64,000 nucleotides of DNA from an uncultured Muribaculaceae bacterium (GCA_958439725.1 CAUBWJ010000011.1:1-64000), one strand, 5' to 3'; numbered from the stretch's first letter, positions 54,895 to 63,420 are shown. Notes: generated by a model not told the origin, from the sequence alone. A program made the numbers and translations.

Positions 54895-55102
54895 ATCTCC
54901 TTTAAGATAGCGCAAAATTACAAAATAATGTGGAAAAAGGCTTCATTTCCGTAAAATACCCTTTCATGCAGGGGTGACAAATGGGTGCTGACCCACTTTG
55001 GTACAGCATATTTAACTTAATTTAGCAAAGGCCGTGAGGCCGCTTCTGTAGCGGCTTTCAGGCGGTCGGGATGAGGGTATGGAAGCCGAAGTGATATGAT
55101 TT

Positions 55103-55134
55103 TTTGGCCTATTGGGCTGAAAAGCTTATCTTTG
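55103..55134 (+). promoter_or_regulatory. Promoter of the thioredoxin-fold gene
   Basis: TTTG at 55103-55106 and TATCTTTG at 55127-55134 are spaced by 20 bp, a full consensus match. The transcript would start near 55141 and have a leader of about 134 nt. Confidence 0.8.
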
Positions 55135-55140
55135 CAGCGT

Positions 55141-55274
55141 TATAAGACAGAAAGCGAGGCCATAGAGATGGCCCGATTGCCGAAAATCGGCAAGGAAAGC
55201 CGGGAAATCATAACCGAGTGATTCTACCTTTCACCCTTCCGGCGCTTCCTGATGTTGAACATAAAATTTATGTA
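55141..55274 (+). other. Structured leader of unknown class
   Basis: The leader contains GGCC-8nt-GGCC, directly followed by TTGCCGA-AAA-TCGGCAA, then a long-range GCCGG/CCGGC pairing. The folding is seen in sequence only; it matches no riboswitch that I recognise. The part upstream, 54895-55102, holds the amiC promoter box and a GCCGCT/AGCGGC hairpin at 55039-55055, otherwise nothing. Confidence 0.4.
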
Positions 55275-55778
55275 ATGAAGAAAACAATGTTTCGCATTGT
55301 GCTCTTCGCAGTTCTTCTGTTTTCAGTCTCGGCCAATACCGAGAGAGTCTATCTATCCGCTGATGGATATAAGGCTCCCTATTTTGAGGTAAGTGCCGGG
55401 GAGGGCGGTTTTTCAAGAAACCTCGCCGACCTCCGAGGAAGTTATGTACTGCTAAACTTTTGGGCCGCAAAGGATGCCCCCTCGAGACTGCAGACTATGG
55501 AGTACACACGCTCACTCTCCAAAATCACATCAGAAGAACGATTTTGTTTCTTGTCGGTCAATTTCGACCGTAGCGAGCGCCTCTTTCGTGAGATAGTGCG
55601 TAGAGACAATCTTAATGCGGAGACACAATTTCATGCCCAAGGCGAGGAAGCCTCGAGGATTATCGACGCATATCGCCTGGACAATGGTTTTCAGTCGTTC
55701 CTGATTGACCCTCAGGGAAAGATTGTTGCCACCAACCCTGATCCTGAAACCGTAGCCCGCATCGTGGCTGAAGGTTGA
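55275..55778 (+). CDS. Thioredoxin-fold (TlpA-like) exported protein lacking the CXXC motif
   Basis: A 167-residue protein with a signal peptide (MKKTMFRIVLFAVLLFSVSA). The fold pattern is clear: LADLRGSYVLLNFWAAKD, FCFLSVNFDRSERLFREIV and a late GFQSFLIDPQGKIVATNPDP with the region of the cis-Pro. Where TlpA proteins have WCxxC, this one has WAAKDAPSR, so it cannot do thiol redox chemistry by that motif; no Cys pair exists. It may bind a partner or have lost activity. ATG 55275 is chosen because the signal peptide begins there. A terminator follows. Confidence 0.85.
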   Translation: MKKTMFRIVLFAVLLFSVSANTERVYLSADGYKAPYFEVSAGEGGFSRNLADLRGSYVLLNFWAAKDAPSRLQTMEYTRSLSKITSEERFCFLSVNFDRSERLFREIVRRDNLNAETQFHAQGEEASRIIDAYRLDNGFQSFLIDPQGKIVATNPDPETVARIVAEG

Positions 55779-55789
55779 ATATGAAGCAA

Positions 55790-55839
55790 AAGCCGATGAA
55801 CGTGTCCCCGAGGGACCTTGAGGTTCATCAGCTTTTTTT
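55790..55839. terminator. Terminator after the thioredoxin-fold gene
   Basis: The arms AAGCCGATGAAC (55790-55801) and GTTCATCAGCTT (55823-55834) pair with one mismatch, with GTCCC/GGGAC inside. A run of seven T follows on the plus strand, and the minus side has GGCTTTTGC, so it can also serve DUF2007. Confidence 0.85.
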
Positions 55840-55892
55840 GTTTTAAAAATTTAAGCTATAAGCTCAGATTCTTTTGAGATGTGTAAGAGTGG

Positions 55893-56138
55893 TCAGTAGC
55901 AGTCGAAGTGGAGTGACGACAGTATTTCGCGTGCCCTCTCCAGGTCTTTTTTGAACACCATGAGCCTCAGGGCTCCGAGCGCGCTCATGCCGAGCGGATA
56001 TACGCTTGAGAAAACCTGATTGTCTATTGTGCAAGGAATGTCGTGGTCACGCAGCGCGCCTGCGGCGAGATTTGCCGCGATGTCATCGTAGAAGCTGCGG
56101 CATAGAACTATTTCGTTGCTGTTTGAGGTTGATTTCAT
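55893..56138 (-). CDS. DUF2007 domain protein
   Basis: An 81-residue soluble protein. IVLCRSFYDDIAANLAAGALRDHDIPCTIDN is the start of the DUF2007 fold (PF09413), a ferredoxin-like beta-alpha-beta domain called a putative signal-transducing protein; the ALRLMVFKKDLERAREIL part completes it. Its function is unknown. A strong hairpin and a consensus promoter lie upstream on the same strand, so its expression may depend on read-through. Confidence 0.88.
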   Translation of the reverse strand: MKSTSNSNEIVLCRSFYDDIAANLAAGALRDHDIPCTIDNQVFSSVYPLGMSALGALRLMVFKKDLERAREILSSLHFDCY

Positions 56139-56166
56139 GTTCGAGGGTATTTGAGGTGGGTTAAAA

Positions 56167-56198
56167 TAAAAAGAGACTACTCACATAGTCTCTTTTTA
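56167..56198 (-). terminator. Terminator-like hairpin in the DUF2007 leader
   Basis: Perfect 13-bp arms at 56167-56179 and 56186-56198 enclose 6 nt; on the minus strand the stem ends in CTCTTTTTATTTTAA, a full intrinsic terminator. It lies after the promoter at 56256-56287 and before the DUF2007 ATG at 56138, so it would cut the message off before the gene unless bypassed. Confidence 0.8.
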
Positions 56199-56249
56199 TG
56201 AGTTTCCAATAGGTACAATTTCTAAGGTAAAAAAGATTGTGTTAGGTTT
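56167..56249 (-). ncRNA. Candidate small RNA or attenuated leader
   Basis: Transcription from the consensus promoter at 56256-56287 to the hairpin at 56167-56198 would make an RNA of about 80 nt with a terminator stem at its 3' end. Whether it is an independent small RNA or the leader of DUF2007 cannot be told from sequence. No known family is recognised. Confidence 0.4.
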
Positions 56250-56255
56250 CTGATG

Positions 56256-56287
56256 CAAAGGTAGAGCCCCTGGAATGCTAAATCAAA
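56256..56287 (-). promoter_or_regulatory. Consensus promoter upstream of DUF2007
   Basis: On the minus strand TTTG (56287-56284) is followed after exactly 20 bp by TACCTTTG (56263-56256). The start point would be near 56249. The remainder of the gap to lpxH (56288-56428) is AT-rich without other signals. Confidence 0.8.
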
Positions 56288-56428
56288 TAAATTGATATGT
56301 TATTCAGCAATGTTTTTAAGACTTCCTTGATGGCGAAAATGCCTTTAGTGAGGACAATTACCATATAATCAGTGAATTCTGTCTTTTAGGGGTTTTGCCG
56401 TAGAGAAACCATACAATGTTAAAATGAG

Positions 56429-57196
56429 TTAAATGTAATTATTCTGTTCAGGAATTATTTCCATTCTGAGGGTATTTCCATCCCACACGGCATAGTTGAA
56501 GTGGCTGAACGCATCGCCCAGAACCATGAGCATGGCGCGGCCATCAGGGCCTACGCGCCGTTCAGCGGGGGTATGACGGTGGCCGAATATGAAATAGTCG
56601 GCATGATGGCCGCTCCGCAGATAATCGTTGGCAAAGACCACAAGCGGATCTGTGTCGGGGAGTACCGACGGGCTGATGTAACTGCTCGTGGCGCGGCTGT
56701 GGGTTGACCAGCGGTGGGCGAACCCTACCGTCCATCGCGGGTGTATGGCGGAATACAGGCGCTGGCACACTCGGTTCCGGAAAATCCGCCGCATGAGCCT
56801 ATAGGCTCCCCGCACTTCTCCAACGCCGTCGCCATGCTCCATCACGAATGTTTTCCCGTCAAGGTTGCGGGTTATGATGCCGTCGGCCACATTGATTCCG
56901 AGTTCCGAGGGGAGGTAGTCGAATATCCAGATGTCATGGTTGCCCTTGAGCCAGGTTATCTCCACGCCGCTGTCGGCAAGTTCGGCAAGCGCTCCTAAGA
57001 ATCTCACGAATCCGCGGGGCACCACATCGCGGTATTCATACCAGTAATCAATCACGTCGCCAAGCAGAAACAGTCTTCTGGCAGTAGGGGCGATGCTCCG
57101 CAACCATGCGGCTATACGGCGCTGATGTGAATAGGTGTCGGCAATATAGCCTGCACCCAGATGAAGATCGGATATGAAATAAGTCTTGTCTCGCAT
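56429..57196 (-). CDS. lpxH: UDP-2,3-diacylglucosamine diphosphatase
   Basis: The 255-residue calcineurin-type phosphoesterase cleaves UDP-2,3-diacylglucosamine to lipid X in lipid A synthesis. Metal motifs are complete: YFISDLHLGAGY, LLGDVIDYWYEY, WLKGNHDIW and YFIFGHRHTPAERR. The ATG at 57196 begins MRDKTYFISDLH; the longer frame to 57232 overlaps the end of the SufT-like gene. The two genes are thus almost contiguous and probably co-transcribed. Confidence 0.92.
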   Translation of the reverse strand: MRDKTYFISDLHLGAGYIADTYSHQRRIAAWLRSIAPTARRLFLLGDVIDYWYEYRDVVPRGFVRFLGALAELADSGVEITWLKGNHDIWIFDYLPSELGINVADGIITRNLDGKTFVMEHGDGVGEVRGAYRLMRRIFRNRVCQRLYSAIHPRWTVGFAHRWSTHSRATSSYISPSVLPDTDPLVVFANDYLRSGHHADYFIFGHRHTPAERRVGPDGRAMLMVLGDAFSHFNYAVWDGNTLRMEIIPEQNNYI

Positions 57197-57212
57197 TATC
57201 TGTGCTGGCGGA

Positions 57213-57536
57213 TTACATGAATCCGAGTTCAAGCTTGGCTTCGTCGCTCATCATGTCCTTGTTCCATTCCGGTTCGAACACAATGTTTATATCTACGCCT
57301 TTCACCCCTTCGATGCTTTCCAGTTTTATGCGCGCGTCCTCCACGAGGAAGTCGGCAGCCGGACAGCTCGGGGCTGTCAGCGTCATATCCACGTGCAGTA
57401 CGGCCTGGTCGTCAAGGTCAATCTTATATATGAGTCCGAGGGAATAGATATCCACCGGAATCTCGGGGTCGAAAACCGTGCGGAGCATCTCCACGGCTTT
57501 TTCTTCTATCTGAAGTCTTTGCTGCTGGTCAATCAT
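57213..57536 (-). CDS. MIP18/SufT-type iron-sulfur assembly protein (DUF59)
   Basis: A 107-residue protein. AVEMLRTVFDPEIPVDIYSLGLIYKI and MTLTAPSCPAADFLVEDA are signatures of the DUF59/SufT family, which helps mature Fe-S proteins. The conserved Cys in the TAPSCP motif is present. It is 16 bp upstream of lpxH. A TAATTTTG box (57544-57551) with CTTG 20 bp further upstream forms its promoter and leaves almost no leader. Confidence 0.92.
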   Translation of the reverse strand: MIDQQQRLQIEEKAVEMLRTVFDPEIPVDIYSLGLIYKIDLDDQAVLHVDMTLTAPSCPAADFLVEDARIKLESIEGVKGVDINIVFEPEWNKDMMSDEAKLELGFM

Positions 57537-57606
57537 AATATTGCAAAATTAACAAAGAGCCGCGATATTGCCAAGGAAGATGCTTCCTGTTTCAGAAAAA
57601 GATTTG

Positions 57607-57614
57607 TAAATTTG
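57607..57614 (+). promoter_or_regulatory. -7 box of nagB
   Basis: TAAATTTG lies 38 bp before the nagB ATG, in the divergent region shared with the SufT-like gene. No clear -33 TTTG is at the proper distance. Confidence 0.5.
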
Positions 57615-57652
57615 CGCTATATAATTATCACTTTTCAAAGTAAAGTAAAGCC

Positions 57653-58462
57653 ATGAGACTGATTATCGAACCGGATTACACCAATGTATCCGCCTGGGCC
57701 GCCCGCTATGTAGCCGCCCGCATCAATGAAGCCAATCCCACTCCCGAGAAGCCTTTCGTGCTCGGTTGTCCCACCGGCAGCTCTCCTTTAGGCATGTACC
57801 GCGAGCTTATAAAACTCAACAAGGAGGGAAAGGTGAGCTTCAAGAATGTTGTGACTTTCAATATGGATGAATACGTGGGCATTCCCCGTGACCACGAGCA
57901 GAGCTACCATACTTTCATGTGGACCAACTTCTTCAATCAGATCGACATCAAGCCCGAGAACGTGAATATTCTCAACGGCAATGCCGCAGATCCCGAAGAA
58001 GAGTGCCGCAAATACGAGGAGAAGATTGCAAGCTACGGCGGCATCGACCTCTTCATGGGTGGTGTAGGCCCCGACGGTCACATCGCTTTCAATGAGCCCG
58101 GATCGAGCCTCACTTCAAAAACCCGCATGAAGACCCTCACCAAGGACACCATTATCGCCAACTCACGCTTCTTCGAGGGTAATGTGGATCTCGTTCCCAA
58201 GACCGCTCTCACCGTAGGCGTAGGCACCGTGATGGCAGCCAAGAGCGTTCTTCTGATTGTAAACGGCCACAACAAGGCCCGCGCTCTCAAGCACGGCGTT
58301 GAAGGCGGTATTAGCCAGATGTGGACCATCTCGGCCCTGCAGATGCATCCCAAAGCCATTATCGTGGCCGATGACGCTGCTTGCGACGAACTCATGGTTT
58401 CCACCTACCGTTACTTCAAGGACATAGAGGGCGCTAACCTCAATCCCGAAACTCAGCTCTGA
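57653..58462 (+). CDS. nagB: Glucosamine-6-phosphate deaminase
   Basis: A 269-residue enzyme converting glucosamine-6-phosphate to fructose-6-phosphate and ammonia, the last step of amino-sugar catabolism. Signatures are LGCPTGSSPLGMYRELI, TFNMDEYVGIPRDHEQSYH (catalytic Asp region) and GVGPDGHIAFNEPGSS (active-site Asp, His, Glu). Length matches E. coli NagB. It is transcribed alone and ends at a GC-rich hairpin. The allosteric site residues were not examined in detail. Confidence 0.97.
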   Translation: MRLIIEPDYTNVSAWAARYVAARINEANPTPEKPFVLGCPTGSSPLGMYRELIKLNKEGKVSFKNVVTFNMDEYVGIPRDHEQSYHTFMWTNFFNQIDIKPENVNILNGNAADPEEECRKYEEKIASYGGIDLFMGGVGPDGHIAFNEPGSSLTSKTRMKTLTKDTIIANSRFFEGNVDLVPKTALTVGVGTVMAAKSVLLIVNGHNKARALKHGVEGGISQMWTISALQMHPKAIIVADDAACDELMVSTYRYFKDIEGANLNPETQL

Positions 58463-58482
58463 TAGACTGAAATAATAAATTT

Positions 58483-58522
58483 GCGGGGTGCCAAAACTTA
58501 TGTTTCGGCACCCCGCAATATT
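58483..58522. terminator. Bidirectional terminator after nagB
   Basis: GCGGGGTGCC (58483-58492) pairs perfectly with GGCACCCCGC (58507-58516). The plus side continues AATATTTTTA, and the minus side continues AAATTTATTATTTC, so it also ends the converging four-gene operon. Confidence 0.85.
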
Positions 58523-58539
58523 TTTATCTTCTGACGGAA

Positions 58540-59265
58540 TCAGACTTTGGAAAGCTCGATTGATTCTCCGGGCTCATGCAGGCAATGGCATGAAACGCCC
58601 TCGGGTGCATAGTCGGCGAAGTCGCAGGCTTTGTGGTAATCGCCGTTGAAGTGCATCGGGAAGAAATCGTGTACCTTTATGGTCTGAAGGAAATAGCGTG
58701 CGCCTCGGGCGTAGTCCTCGCCCTGGCGTACATCCACAGGGAACATTGCTATGTCTACCGCCGGTACTTCAGAGGCGATGTGGTTCACTATCACCTTGAA
58801 TTCTTCGTCGGCCTTGCGGACCTCGCGTTCGGTCGATTCCTCGCTCCATGTCCAGTCGTTGAGATCGCCGGCGTGGAAAATTTTCTGTCCGGTGGAGGTG
58901 GTCACCAGAAGCGATACTCCTTTATCTGTGGATTTATAGGCTTTCACTGACACTCCTCCGGGGAGATTGTCTATGACATCGCCTGCGCTTATGCCCGCTA
59001 CGCTCAGCGTGGTAGGAACGTTCATTGCCGGAATGTCGTTGGAGAGCACATAGGTGCGGTTGTGGCTCTGGGCTATCTCGTAGACGCTTTTTGAGTAGTG
59101 GTCGGGATGGTTGTGTGTTGCGAAGAAGATCACCGGAAGCTCGGGATTCTTGTCGAGAATGCGTTTGAGGGCGTGCGACGGGTCGCGCACATAGTCAAAT
59201 ACGAGGATTGCATCGGAGAGCGTTACAGCGAAGGCGCTGTGCTCAAGATAAGTGACTCTTGTCAT
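58540..59265 (-). CDS. MBL-fold metallo-hydrolase (UlaG-like)
   Basis: A 241-residue metallo-beta-lactamase-fold protein. VTYLEHSAFAVTL starts the fold; ATHNHPDHYSK is the zinc-binding HxHxDH motif, KIFHAGDLNDW and FFPMHFNGDYH carry the other metal ligands. It resembles the UlaG/YycJ-like small hydrolases; the substrate is unknown. It is the last gene of an operon with a second MBL enzyme 24 bp upstream. Confidence 0.87.
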   Translation of the reverse strand: MTRVTYLEHSAFAVTLSDAILVFDYVRDPSHALKRILDKNPELPVIFFATHNHPDHYSKSVYEIAQSHNRTYVLSNDIPAMNVPTTLSVAGISAGDVIDNLPGGVSVKAYKSTDKGVSLLVTTSTGQKIFHAGDLNDWTWSEESTEREVRKADEEFKVIVNHIASEVPAVDIAMFPVDVRQGEDYARGARYFLQTIKVHDFFPMHFNGDYHKACDFADYAPEGVSCHCLHEPGESIELSKV

Positions 59266-59289
59266 AATTTTATGTGATTTTAGGTTGAA

Positions 59290-60060
59290 TCAGAAGTTGA
59301 CGGTGAGACCGTCGAACGCGAGTTCTGTTCCTTCCGGAAGCATGGGGTTTACCCAGGCGTGGAGACCCATGCCGTGGCTTATGTGGGTAAGGAATGCCCG
59401 CTTCGGTTTCACATAATTAATAACGTTGAGCGCTTCATCTAAGTTCAGATGCGATTCATGAGGCTTATGGCGCAGTGCGCCTATCACAAGAGTGTGGCAG
59501 CCTTTTGCTGCCTCAAGGGTTTCCTTAGGAATGATTTTGCAGTCGGTGAGATATACGAGCGGCCCGATTCGGAATCCCAGAATGGGCAGAGAGGGATTAT
59601 GGTTGACCGCAAGAGGAATCACAGTGGTGAGCGGCGAGACGGAGAACGGTTTTCCGGCCTCGATCTCATGGAGGCTGAACCGCGGCGACCGAGGATAAGG
59701 ATGAGGACCGAAACAGTAGGGCAGGCGTGTCCTGATATCCCGGGCCACATCCTCCCGGCAGTAAACCGGGAATCCTCCGGGGATGGCCGTGCAGTATGGC
59801 CGCAGGTCGTCTATGCCTCCCAGATGGTCGTAATGGCTGTGGGTCACTATCAGGCAGTCGAGGCTGGGTTGCCCGGCGCGGAGCATCTGATGGTAGAAAT
59901 CGGGCCCGCAGTCTATGAGCACTCGGGCGTCGGCCGTTTCCACCAGCGCCGAACATCTCATCCGCTTGTCCCGTGGGTCGGTCGACCGGCATACCTCGCA
60001 GTCGCAGCGGAGTTCCGGGACGCCGGTCGATGTGCCTGTGCCGAGAAACGTGAGTTTCAT
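59290..60060 (-). CDS. MBL-fold metallo-hydrolase (PhnP-like)
   Basis: A 256-residue protein. MKLTFLGTGTSTGVPELRCDCEVCRSTD, shortened here, opens the family with Cys residues likely binding a structural zinc, as in PhnP. The active-site motif is VTHSHYDHLGGIDDLRPY; later FLTHISHGMG gives further ligands. PhnP-like enzymes hydrolyse cyclic phosphodiesters; role here is inferred only. It is co-directional with the lipoprotein gene 11 bp upstream. Confidence 0.88.
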   Translation of the reverse strand: MKLTFLGTGTSTGVPELRCDCEVCRSTDPRDKRMRCSALVETADARVLIDCGPDFYHQMLRAGQPSLDCLIVTHSHYDHLGGIDDLRPYCTAIPGGFPVYCREDVARDIRTRLPYCFGPHPYPRSPRFSLHEIEAGKPFSVSPLTTVIPLAVNHNPSLPILGFRIGPLVYLTDCKIIPKETLEAAKGCHTLVIGALRHKPHESHLNLDEALNVINYVKPKRAFLTHISHGMGLHAWVNPMLPEGTELAFDGLTVNF

Positions 60061-60071
60061 CTCATTTGCGG

Positions 60072-61004
60072 TTACTGGCGGTAGCTCTTCAGAAGTCCGT
60101 CCTCGAAAATAAGGAAAATGCCGTTTTCGTAAGTCCAGATCTCGCGCATGAAGCTGTAGCCGGGGCGCCGGTCGATGTTGGCCGGGGCGCCCAATGCCAG
60201 ACGGGCTTCGTCGCGGGTCATTTCGAGGGCCACGCGTCCGTTGATAATCAGTTTCCAGTTATCGTCGGTAATCAGCGGATAGCGCAGGCGTGGGTCGGTG
60301 AGCGAGAAAATGTTGCTGAATTTGCGGGGGGCTTTCAGGTCTTTGCCCAGGGAGAGATAGAGGCTGAACGGCTTCCCGTTTTCATCCGTCATCAGCAATC
60401 GGGCCGGATAGAAGGAATTGCCGAATACCACATCTTCCACTTTTACGGGCACAAACTTGCGCCCGTTGCGCGCGTTGCCGTTCTCGTCATACCATGCTGT
60501 GGTGATTATATAGTAGGTGTTGCCTTTCAGACGAGCAGTTACATCCCGGATAAGGCTTTCCTCAATCATGAAGGGAATCTCCACAATGCCGTTTTCCCGG
60601 AGTTTTTCCGGCGAATATCCGGCGCGGTAAGTTATGTCAGTCCCGGCTGAGGTTGTGAAGGTGATGTCGGTTACCTCTTCGCCGGTCACAGATGTGGCCG
60701 AAGAGATGTTTTTGAGCGTCACGGTATCACCGGCGAGCTCTCCGGCCGATGCTCCGGTAGAGCCGAGCATAAGCGAGACTTTGTTGTCGGTGATATAGAA
60801 CCGTTTGCCCGGATGCCAGTCGGCGAAAGGCTGCCGGTCTATTCCGGAAAGATAAGAGTCTTCAGGTTTGTCGGGGATTTTTTCGCGCTTCACGTCGTGA
60901 GCGGTGATTTTGGGCGTGCTTTCAATTCCGGTGAAGCATGAAGTGGCGCCGAGGCTTAAAGCCACGGCGCCGCATGCGAGCATTATAAGTTGTATTCGTT
61001 TCAC
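60072..61004 (-). CDS. Lipoprotein with a C-terminal BamE/SmpA-like domain
   Basis: A 310-residue lipoprotein. I start at GTG 61004 (MKRIQLIMLACGAVALSLGATSC, Cys23), because the longer frame to 61013 begins with a TTG. The middle holds beta-rich segments such as KRFYITDNKVSLML and ARLKGNTYYIITTAWYDENG. The last 50 residues, with MTRDEARLALGAPANIDRRPG and GIFLIFEDGLLKSYRQ, resemble the BamE/SmpA fold (a helix pair then a sheet). Function unknown. It follows the prolyl oligopeptidase gene by 18 bp. Confidence 0.78.
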   Translation of the reverse strand: MKRIQLIMLACGAVALSLGATSCFTGIESTPKITAHDVKREKIPDKPEDSYLSGIDRQPFADWHPGKRFYITDNKVSLMLGSTGASAGELAGDTVTLKNISSATSVTGEEVTDITFTTSAGTDITYRAGYSPEKLRENGIVEIPFMIEESLIRDVTARLKGNTYYIITTAWYDENGNARNGRKFVPVKVEDVVFGNSFYPARLLMTDENGKPFSLYLSLGKDLKAPRKFSNIFSLTDPRLRYPLITDDNWKLIINGRVALEMTRDEARLALGAPANIDRRPGYSFMREIWTYENGIFLIFEDGLLKSYRQ

Positions 61005-61022
61005 TAATATCAATTGGGTTTA

Positions 61023-63155
61023 TCAGCGCACCTGAGGTTTCATGCCGAGGTTCTCGAAAATAAACGAGTAGATGTCGGTCTGTTCGTCGATTACTTTGGC
61101 TATGGGTTTGCCGGCTCCGTGACCTGCTTTGCTGTCGATTCTTATGAGCTTGGGAGCGTCGCCGGTGTCGGAAGCCTGAAGGGTGGCTGCGTATTTGAAT
61201 GAATGGGCCGGAACCACGCGGTCGTCGTGGTCGGCTGTCGTAACCATTATGGCCGGATAGGGGGTGCCGTCGTTACGGATTGTATGGAGCGGCGAGTAGT
61301 CCAGAAGGTATTTGGCCATTTCGGGTGAGTCGGCGCTCGTGCCGTAGTCAGATGCCCAGTTCCATCCTATGGTGAAGAGATGGTAGCGCATCATGTCCAT
61401 CACGCCTACACGGGGTATGGCGACCTTGAACAGGTCGGGACGCAGGTTGACCGTAGCGCCTACGAGCAGTCCGCCGTTGCTGCCGCCTTCTATCGCGATG
61501 TGTTCAGGCGAGGTCCAGTTTTCATTGATGAGGTATTCGGCGGCTGCTATGAAGTCGTTGAACACGTTTAGCTTCTGTTGCTTGGTGCCGGCGTGGTGCC
61601 ATGATTCACCGTATTCGCCGCCGCCGCGCAGATTGGCCTGGGCGTAGATGCCGCCGTTTTCAAGCCACAGAAGGCGGTTGGCTGAGAAGCTGGGAGGCAG
61701 TGAGATGTTGAAGCCGCCGTAACCGTAGAGGTATACGGGGTTCTTGCCGTTGCGTTCCAGCCCTTTCTTGTAGGTGAGGAACATGGGGATTTTTGTTCCG
61801 TCGGCCGATGGGTAGAACACCTGTTCGGTCACGTAGTCGTCAAGATTCACGCCCTCTATTTCGGGAGTGGATATCAGATTGCTGGTGCCGTCGGCAAGAT
61901 TATAGGAGAATACCGACGACGGGTAAGTGAACGAAGTGAAGGTATAGAATACGTCGGGATGTTTCTTCGAGGAGGAGACGCTGCCTACTGTTCCGAGAGT
62001 GGGAAGCTTGATTTCACCGGTGGTGTTTCCTTTGCGGTCGGTGACCACGAGGCGGTCGGCGGCGTCCTGCTGATAGGTGAGAATCATGCCTTCGGGAGTG
62101 AGCGACACAGAGCTGAGCACGCCTTCTTTCTCCGGCACGACCTCAGTCCAGTTCTCGCGCTGGGGCTTGGCGGGGTCGAGGGCCATCAGACGGTTTTTCT
62201 CTGCGCCATAGTTGGTGAGAAGAAGAAGCTTGCCGTCCATCATCCCTACGGGAGAGATGCTATACTGCTGCGAGGGCTCGGCTACAAGCCACTGTGCCGA
62301 CGGATTCGCAAGGTTCTTGAGCATGAGCGATTCGCCGAAACCTTCGCCGCCACCCAGCACAAACAGATAGTCGGACCCTTCGGGCACGTAGGCTGAGTGG
62401 AAGTGAAGCGGATGGGCCGCGTCCTCATACACCAGCTTGTCCTGCGACTGCGGTGTGCCTATTTTGTGGTAGTATATCTGATGGTTTTCATTGGCGTTGG
62501 AGAATTCCTTGCCGGCCTCGGGGCGGGGATACGCGCTGTAGAAGAAGCCGTCGCCATGCCAGTCGGCACCAGTGAATTTGGCCCATTCTATATGGTCGTC
62601 GAGCAGTTTTTTCGACTCGGTGTCTATCACGAAGATTTCAGTCCAGTCGGATCCGGAGCGCGACACGGTGTAGGCGGTGTATTTGCCGTCGGTTGACTGT
62701 GCGAGGCCGGTAAGGGCCACGGTGCCGTCGTCGCTCAGTGAATTCGGATCGAGGAACACTTCCGGCTCAGTGCCGAGAGAGTCCATGCGGTATATGATCG
62801 ACTGGTTTTTGAGGCCGTCGTTTTTCGAGAAATAATATTTGCCGTCGTTTTCACGGGAGGGTGCTCCCTCTTTGGTATAGTTGTTGAGCTGAGTAAGGCG
62901 CTTGCGTATGTCCTCACGGAAAGGAATTTCGGCCAGATATGCATTTGTCACGGCGTTTTCGGCCTCGACCCATTCCTTGGTGGCGGCCGATGTGTCGTTC
63001 TCGAGCGGACGGTAGGGATCGGCGACGCTCATCCCGAAGTATTCATCCACGGTGTTGTCCTGTGGGGCTTTGGGATACGTTATCTGACGGTGTGCGCAAC
63101 TTCCGAGCAAAATGGCTCCTGCTGAACTGATCATTATTAACGGGGATATTTTCAT
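61023..63155 (-). CDS. Prolyl oligopeptidase (S9A), lipoprotein-like
   Basis: A 710-residue peptidase with a seven-bladed propeller domain (about 90-440) and an alpha/beta hydrolase domain. The catalytic Ser is in AIEGGSNGGLLVGATV near residue 555, Asp in TTADHDDRVVPAHSF near 640, His in SKAGHGAGKPIAK near 680. The start MKISPLIMISSAGAILLGSC ends in a lipobox Cys20, so it is probably anchored in the outer or inner membrane facing the periplasm. It cleaves after Pro in short peptides. It heads the four-gene operon; a TAACTTTG -7 box lies at 63231-63238. Confidence 0.94.
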   Translation of the reverse strand: MKISPLIMISSAGAILLGSCAHRQITYPKAPQDNTVDEYFGMSVADPYRPLENDTSAATKEWVEAENAVTNAYLAEIPFREDIRKRLTQLNNYTKEGAPSRENDGKYYFSKNDGLKNQSIIYRMDSLGTEPEVFLDPNSLSDDGTVALTGLAQSTDGKYTAYTVSRSGSDWTEIFVIDTESKKLLDDHIEWAKFTGADWHGDGFFYSAYPRPEAGKEFSNANENHQIYYHKIGTPQSQDKLVYEDAAHPLHFHSAYVPEGSDYLFVLGGGEGFGESLMLKNLANPSAQWLVAEPSQQYSISPVGMMDGKLLLLTNYGAEKNRLMALDPAKPQRENWTEVVPEKEGVLSSVSLTPEGMILTYQQDAADRLVVTDRKGNTTGEIKLPTLGTVGSVSSSKKHPDVFYTFTSFTYPSSVFSYNLADGTSNLISTPEIEGVNLDDYVTEQVFYPSADGTKIPMFLTYKKGLERNGKNPVYLYGYGGFNISLPPSFSANRLLWLENGGIYAQANLRGGGEYGESWHHAGTKQQKLNVFNDFIAAAEYLINENWTSPEHIAIEGGSNGGLLVGATVNLRPDLFKVAIPRVGVMDMMRYHLFTIGWNWASDYGTSADSPEMAKYLLDYSPLHTIRNDGTPYPAIMVTTADHDDRVVPAHSFKYAATLQASDTGDAPKLIRIDSKAGHGAGKPIAKVIDEQTDIYSFIFENLGMKPQVR

Positions 63156-63230
63156 CGTTGTGATAATTACTGGATATCGCTGGATATTGATGGTGCCTTA
63201 TGCAAAAGCAAGGACGTTTTTAGCTGGTTG

Positions 63231-63238
63231 CAAAGTTA
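63231..63238 (-). promoter_or_regulatory. -7 box of the prolyl oligopeptidase operon
   Basis: TAACTTTG on the minus strand lies 75 bp before the ATG. The expected -33 site holds no TTTG. The remaining bases up to the fMet promoter, 63239-63418, are AT-rich with nothing else recognisable. Confidence 0.55.
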
Positions 63239-63420
63239 ATGAAAACCATATAAATATATACCTAATTTAGCTTTATAACTCGCCGGAGTTTGTGAAAGAT
63301 ATTGAATTCGCGGTTTTGGCCGCGTTTTTCTCTCTTAAAAAGCTGCGATTGTAATGCCATATTTATCAGCGTGTTTAGCGTGGATTAAATAAAATTAACA
63401 CAATTATTCTCGTAATAGTA

